Of a stretch of 34,426 bases of DNA, positions 30,422 through 34,426 are shown one piece after another. Every line of letters begins with the position of its first letter. The stretch's first letter is position 1. A program made the position numbers and the translations under genes. Source of the stretch: Prevotella sp. UBA2809 (GTDB lineage: Bacteria; Bacteroidota; Bacteroidia; Bacteroidales; Bacteroidaceae); assembly GCA_002351725.1 (NCBI GenBank), contig DEHD01000033.1:61769-96194 (forward strand), in the 5' to 3' direction. Below the pieces are notes generated by a model. The model was not told the DNA's origin. It saw only the letters and a list, made by a program, of their open reading frames with translations, and made no database searches.

Positions 30422-30451
30422 TTGCTTGTTCGTGGAAATGTTGTATATTTG
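30422..30451 (+). promoter_or_regulatory. Promoter of the tat-ferredoxin gene group
   Basis: TTG (30422-30424), 19 bases, TATATTTG (30444-30451). It ends 27 bases before the tatA ATG at 30479 and probably serves tatA and tatC, possibly through the aldo/keto reductase gene at 34340. Confidence 0.7.
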
Positions 30452-30478
30452 CAGAATAAACTAAAAAACTTTAGAAAT

Positions 30479-30667
30479 ATGTTTGGATTAGGATTCCAGG
30501 AGATACTGGTTATTGCACTGATAGTATTGCTGCTTTGGGGCGGCAAGAAGATTCCTGAACTGATGCATGGCCTTGGCAAAGGCGTAAAAAGCTTCAAGGA
30601 CGGAATGAACGAAGTTACTAACTTAGAAGAAGTAAAAAAGGAAGAACCCGAGAAGAAAGATGAGTGA
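30479..30667 (+). CDS. tatA: Twin-arginine translocase subunit TatA/TatE
   Basis: A 62-residue protein with one N-terminal membrane helix (about 8-20), then the short hinge GGKKIPEL and an amphipathic helix (MHGLGKGVKSFKDGM), followed by an acidic/lysine-rich tail. This is the complete layout of TatA, which forms the pore or membrane-thinning ring for folded proteins. The start at 30479 gives MFGLGFQEIL; the frame extends upstream to 30422, but that part overlaps the promoter. Its end overlaps tatC by 8 bases. Confidence 0.93.
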   Translation: MFGLGFQEILVIALIVLLLWGGKKIPELMHGLGKGVKSFKDGMNEVTNLEEVKKEEPEKKDE

Positions 30668-31406
30668 TACGCCCAACCTTACGTTTTGGGATCATCTCGA
30701 CGAACTCCGTTCTGTCATCATCCGCATCATCGTCATTTCAGTTCTGGCTGCATTGGTGGCTTTCTTCCTGAAAGACGAGTTGTTTGCCATTGTACTAGCA
30801 CCACGCAGTAGCGATTTCATCTCTTTCCGTCTGATGGGCGTAGAACCATTCTCCATCCATCTGATGAACACAGGACTAACGGAACAGTTCATGATCCACA
30901 TGAAAACGGCTCTTTATGCAGGCATCGTTGTGGCATCGCCTTACATTATCTACCAGCTATTCCGTTTTGTCTCGCCAGCACTCTATGACAACGAAAGGAA
31001 ATATGCCACAGCATTGGTGTCGAGTGGTTATCTGATGTTTATGTTGGGCACACTGCTCAATTACTTCTTGATATTCCCACTTACAGTAAAGTTCCTTGGA
31101 ACCTATCAGGTAAGCGAAGATGTGGCTAACATGCTCACCCTCCAATCGTATATGGACACACTCATTATGATGAGTCTGGTGATGGGCATAGTGTTCGAAC
31201 TGCCAGTAGTTAGTTGGCTGCTAGGAAAGATGGGACTTATCAATGCTGGCATGATGCAAACCTGGCGCAAGCACGCTGTAGTAGCGATACTAGTTGTTTC
31301 GGCCATCATAACCCCAACTACTGACGCATTTACGCTCTTTGTGGTGGCTCTACCCATATGGTTGCTTTATGAGTTCAGCATACTTATAGTAAGATTAACG
31401 AAATAG
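30660..31406 (+). CDS. tatC: Twin-arginine translocase subunit TatC
   Basis: A 248-residue protein with six hydrophobic helices. The N-terminus has the signal-peptide-binding motif HLDELR at about residues 12-17, and the first periplasmic loop and conserved proline/aromatic residues (VVASPYIIYQLFRFVSPAL) follow as in the family. TatC reads twin-arginine signals on folded, often cofactor-bearing proteins. No separate tatB is seen here; in two-component Tat systems TatA does both jobs. The next two genes encode likely Tat clients. Confidence 0.96.
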   Translation: MSDTPNLTFWDHLDELRSVIIRIIVISVLAALVAFFLKDELFAIVLAPRSSDFISFRLMGVEPFSIHLMNTGLTEQFMIHMKTALYAGIVVASPYIIYQLFRFVSPALYDNERKYATALVSSGYLMFMLGTLLNYFLIFPLTVKFLGTYQVSEDVANMLTLQSYMDTLIMMSLVMGIVFELPVVSWLLGKMGLINAGMMQTWRKHAVVAILVVSAIITPTTDAFTLFVVALPIWLLYEFSILIVRLTK

Positions 31407-31433
31407 AACAAATACTTATATAATATTAAACTT

Positions 31434-32909
31434 ATGCTTCGCAAAATCAGAACTATCCTTGCAGCGGTGTTCTTTGTACTTATCACCCTGCTGTTCCTAG
31501 ACTTTACTGGGACGCTTCACCATTGGTTATCATGGATGGCGAAGATTCAGTTCCTACCTGCTGTAATGGCTCTCAACGTTGTAGTCGTTGTAGCACTCGT
31601 GTTACTAACACTCGTCTTCGGACGAATCTATTGCTCTGTAATCTGTCCTCTTGGAGTATTCCAGGATATTCTGGCCAGATTGCGCAGAAAGAAGAATAAG
31701 TACAGCTATTCTAAAGAGGTACGATGGTTGCGATACCCCATGCTGGTTGTGTTCATCATAGCTGGTGTTGCAGGCATTGGCTCGCTGTTCCAACTACTTG
31801 CTCCTTATAGCAGCTACGGACGCATTGCCACCATGCTCTTCCAACCCATTTGGAAGATGGGTAACAACCTGCTGGCTGTATTGGCCGAGCGTGCTGACAG
31901 CTATGCATTCTATACCGTAGATACATGGATGCGCTCACTGCCTGTATTCATAATCGCAGCAGTTACCTTGGTGATTCTTGTTGTATTGGCTTGGCGAGGT
32001 GGCAGAACATATTGCAATACCATCTGTCCTGTAGGAACCATACTGAGTTTCTTCGCTCGATTCTCATTCCTGAAAATCCACTTCAACGAGGATAAGTGCA
32101 AAAACTGCTCACTCTGTTCTAAGAACTGTAAGGCAGCTTGCATCGATTTCAAAACCCACACCGTAGATTACAGCCGTTGTGTGGTTTGCGGTAATTGTAT
32201 CGATAGTTGTAAGTTTGGTGCATTGTCATATTCAAAGCCATCAGGCAAGGCAAGCAAGACCAGCGATGGCAACAAAATCGACACATCAAAACGCTCATTC
32301 CTCTTGGCATCAGCGTTGGTATCTACAGCAGCTTTAGCCCAGAAGAAAGAGAAACTGATGGATGGTGGATTGGCAGAACTTGAGGACAAGGTAGCCCCAG
32401 AGCGCCAGACTCCATTAACGCCTCCAGGATCGCTTTCATTCCAGAATCTCTCTACTCACTGCACGGGTTGTCAGCTCTGTGTATCAGAGTGTCCTAATCA
32501 GGTGCTTCGCCCATCAAACGATTTAATGCACCTGATGCAGCCCACCATGTCGTACGAGCATGGATATTGTCGCCCAGAGTGTAATCGATGCTCTCAGGTT
32601 TGTCCTGCTGGTGCTATCAAACCTGTTGATAAGGACGAGAAGACATCTATCCAGATTGGTCATGCAGTATGGATAAAGAAGAACTGCGTACCTATTACCG
32701 ATGGGGTAGAGTGTGGCAACTGTGCCCGCCATTGTCCTTCTGGAGCTATCGAGATGGTTCCACTCGATGAGAACAATGAGGAATCACCAATGGTTCCCGC
32801 TATCAACGAGGCTGCATGTATTGGTTGTGGAGCTTGCGAGTATGTTTGTCCGTCTCGCCCATTCTCAGCCATCTATGTTGAGGGCCACGAAGTACACCGC
32901 AAGATTTGA
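31434..32909 (+). CDS. Membrane polyferredoxin (NapH/NapG-like fusion) with internal Tat-like segment
   Basis: A 491-residue protein. Four helices lie at about 6-26, 40-62, 100-123 and 169-187, with YCSVICPLG (66-74) and YCNTICPVG (193-201) as in NapH-type quinol-linked ferredoxins. Cytoplasmic 4Fe-4S cysteines follow at 222/225/228/232 and 249/252/255/259. Then TSKRSFLL (284-291) and a short hydrophobic run to 302 resemble a Tat signal with Lys-Arg in place of Arg-Arg. After it come four more cysteine groups: 343-353, 379-390, 427-434 and 462-472. I infer that electrons pass from quinol or cytoplasm through to periplasmic clusters. The 491 aa length fits a fusion of NapH-like and NapG-like parts. 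tatAC is directly upstream. Confidence 0.88.
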   Translation: MLRKIRTILAAVFFVLITLLFLDFTGTLHHWLSWMAKIQFLPAVMALNVVVVVALVLLTLVFGRIYCSVICPLGVFQDILARLRRKKNKYSYSKEVRWLRYPMLVVFIIAGVAGIGSLFQLLAPYSSYGRIATMLFQPIWKMGNNLLAVLAERADSYAFYTVDTWMRSLPVFIIAAVTLVILVVLAWRGGRTYCNTICPVGTILSFFARFSFLKIHFNEDKCKNCSLCSKNCKAACIDFKTHTVDYSRCVVCGNCIDSCKFGALSYSKPSGKASKTSDGNKIDTSKRSFLLASALVSTAALAQKKEKLMDGGLAELEDKVAPERQTPLTPPGSLSFQNLSTHCTGCQLCVSECPNQVLRPSNDLMHLMQPTMSYEHGYCRPECNRCSQVCPAGAIKPVDKDEKTSIQIGHAVWIKKNCVPITDGVECGNCARHCPSGAIEMVPLDENNEESPMVPAINEAACIGCGACEYVCPSRPFSAIYVEGHEVHRKI

Positions 32910-32930
32910 CAATTTACAATTTGACGATTT

Positions 32931-34340
32931 ATGAAAAAGAATATATCACGCCGTTCGTTCCTTAAGCTCTTTGGAGCAGGATCAGTAGCTACTGCAGCAA
33001 CCCTTGCAGGATGTAAGGATGCCAACAAGGCTGGTAGTCAGGCTAAAGAAGAATATAAAAACCAGGTTGAACCTCCTGTAGGTCAGATGACCTATCGTAT
33101 AAATCCCAAAAACAAGGACAAGGTTTCTATCCTTGGCTATGGTATGATGCGCCTTCCATCAAAAGTGGATAACAGCGATGAGTTCGATCAGGATATGATT
33201 AACAAGCAGATAGACTATGCCTTGGAGCATGGCCTGAACTACATCGATACATCTCCTGTATATTGTCAGGGAAAGTCGGAGCGTTGCACAGGTATTGCCC
33301 TTAGTCGCCACAAGCGTAGCGAATATTATGTTGCTACCAAGCTCTCTAACTTCAACCACGATTTCTGGACATTCGAGAAGTCGAAGGGAATGTATCTTAA
33401 CTCTATGAAGGAGCTGCAGGTTGACTACATCGACTACTATCTTCTGCACGCCATTGGCGGCAGCATGGAGGAGTTTAACGGTCGTTATGTGGATAATGGC
33501 ATAATGGACTATCTGCTGAAGGAGCGCGAGGCTGGTCGCATTCGTAACCTTGGTTTCTCGTTCCACGGCAAACAGGAAGTGTTCGATGAGGTTTTGGCAC
33601 TCGACGAAAAGTACCATTGGGACTTTGTACAGATAGAGCTTAACTATCTCGACTGGGATTACGCCAACGAGATTAGCAAGAGTAACGTAGATGCCAGCTA
33701 TCTGTATGCCGAACTGCAGAAAAAGGGAATTCCCGCTGTAATTATGGAACCGCTGTTGGGAGGCCGATTGGCCAACCTGCCTCAGTATCTTATGACAGAG
33801 TTGAAGAGTCGCGACCCTGAGCGCTCTGTTGCATCATGGGCATTCCGCTATGCAGGCACCAACGAAGGTGTACTTACCGTACTATCAGGAATGACCTATA
33901 TGGAGCACCTTAAGGATAATCTGCTCTCATATTGTCCGCTGAAGCCACTTTCTGAAGAGGAGATGCGATTCCTCGATAAGGACATCGCTGAGAAGATTGT
34001 GGGACTCGAAAACATCCCTTGTAACGATTGTAAATACTGTATGCCTTGTCCTTATGGCGTTGATATCCCAGCCATCTTCGTACACTACAACAAGTGCAAG
34101 AACGAGGGTTCGCTGCCAACGGGTACAGGCGATGCAGACTATCGCAAACATCGTCGCCAGTATCTTATTTCTCTCGATAGGGTAGTGCCTCGCGATCGCC
34201 AGCCCGATCATTGCATCCAGTGTGGCCAATGTGAGCCTCATTGCCCTCAGAGCATTCATATCCCTCGCGAGTTGAGCAAGATAGACGAGATGATCGAAAG
34301 TCTGAAGCGCTATCCAGATGGAGAGATGAAAAATGGGTAA
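32931..34340 (+). CDS. Tat-exported lipoprotein aldo/keto reductase with C-terminal ferredoxin motifs
   Basis: A 469-residue protein. The N-terminus MKKNISRRSFLKLFGAGS is a clear twin-arginine signal (R7-R8), ending in a lipobox LAGC with C28, so it is likely a Tat-exported lipoprotein. An aldo/keto reductase barrel spans about 55-350 with the catalytic set D106, Y111, K137 and H173. The C-terminus carries two 4Fe-4S cysteine groups: C364/367/370/373 and C428/431/434/438. The substrate and cofactor use are unknown; an exported NADPH-dependent enzyme would lack cofactor, so electrons may come from the ferredoxin part instead. It is 21 bases after the polyferredoxin gene, its probable electron partner. 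Confidence 0.92.
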   Translation: MKKNISRRSFLKLFGAGSVATAATLAGCKDANKAGSQAKEEYKNQVEPPVGQMTYRINPKNKDKVSILGYGMMRLPSKVDNSDEFDQDMINKQIDYALEHGLNYIDTSPVYCQGKSERCTGIALSRHKRSEYYVATKLSNFNHDFWTFEKSKGMYLNSMKELQVDYIDYYLLHAIGGSMEEFNGRYVDNGIMDYLLKEREAGRIRNLGFSFHGKQEVFDEVLALDEKYHWDFVQIELNYLDWDYANEISKSNVDASYLYAELQKKGIPAVIMEPLLGGRLANLPQYLMTELKSRDPERSVASWAFRYAGTNEGVLTVLSGMTYMEHLKDNLLSYCPLKPLSEEEMRFLDKDIAEKIVGLENIPCNDCKYCMPCPYGVDIPAIFVHYNKCKNEGSLPTGTGDADYRKHRRQYLISLDRVVPRDRQPDHCIQCGQCEPHCPQSIHIPRELSKIDEMIESLKRYPDGEMKNG

Positions 34341-34343
34341 AAA

Positions 34344-34375
34344 TTTGGTTAATTGCCTAATTTACAGTACCTTTG
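34344..34375 (+). promoter_or_regulatory. Promoter of ychF
   Basis: TTTG (34344-34347), 20 bases, TACCTTTG (34368-34375). It is 28 bases before the ychF ATG and starts 3 bases after the aldo/keto reductase stop. Confidence 0.78.
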
Positions 34376-34403
34376 CACCCGAAATAAACGTTTATAGAAG
34401 AAA

Positions 34404-34426
34404 ATGGCATTAAAATGTGGTATTGT
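34404..34426 (+). CDS. ychF: Start of redox-regulated ATPase YchF (partial)
   Basis: Only the first seven codons are in the window: MALKCGI, then a partial codon beginning GT. This is the near-invariant start of YchF (MALKCGIVGLPNVGKST in the family), an Obg-related ATPase that acts with ribosomes. The strong promoter directly upstream supports a real start. The call rests on these few residues. Confidence 0.8.

Overview
The window looks like ordinary chromosome from a member of the Bacteroidales, most likely Prevotella or a close relative. The evidence is the three-subunit fumarate reductase/succinate dehydrogenase of the Bacteroides type, the repeated Bacteroidetes promoter pattern (TTTG or TTG, about 20 bases, TAnnTTTG), scarce Shine-Dalgarno sequences, a TonB-dependent receptor plus PnuT behind a TPP riboswitch, and the gene order mnmG-apt-uvrC-dtd-mazG-deoC. 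I see no insertion sequence, prophage, CRISPR array, tRNA or rRNA.

Layout. 1-2803 (minus): end of frdB, then frdA and frdC. 3017-4119 (plus): an ECF sigma factor followed by a four-helix membrane protein that may be its regulator. 4103-4530 (minus): a short MGMT protein behind a 28-codon ORF that may be a gene remnant. 4615-9406 (plus): rhodanese, mnmG, apt and uvrC, with two perfect parS sites flanking apt. 9407-9774: a 368-base gene-free stretch full of repeats. 9775-12059 (plus): dtd, two small membrane proteins, a MazG-type pyrophosphohydrolase and deoC. 12103-13077 (minus): long-chain polyprenyl diphosphate synthase. 13165-15930 (plus): polA. 15931-17592 (minus): a TGS-domain nucleoside kinase whose stop codon abuts that of polA. 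17717-19453 (plus): Na/Pi cotransporter with a PhoU-like tail. 19477-19535: three palindromes spaced 22 bases apart. 19557-22668: promoter, TPP riboswitch, thiamine receptor and pnuT. 22741-26384 (plus): acyl-CoA ligase, prfB, a 52-residue membrane protein and a CYTH protein, meeting a convergent VanZ-like gene. 26798-30396 (plus): two tandem NSS transporters and a helix-hairpin-helix protein. 30479-34340 (plus): tatA, tatC, a polyferredoxin and a Tat-signal aldo/keto reductase. 34404-34426: start of ychF.

Two parts deserve most attention. First, the two parS sites suggest that this segment lies near the replication origin and is loaded with ParB. Second, tatA-tatC sits directly before two likely Tat substrates. 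One is a twin-arginine lipoprotein aldo/keto reductase with ferredoxin motifs. The other is a NapH-like membrane polyferredoxin with an internal, degenerate (Lys-Arg) Tat-like segment separating a predicted cytoplasmic ferredoxin part from a predicted periplasmic one. Together they look like a dedicated Tat-dependent electron-transfer module crossing the membrane.
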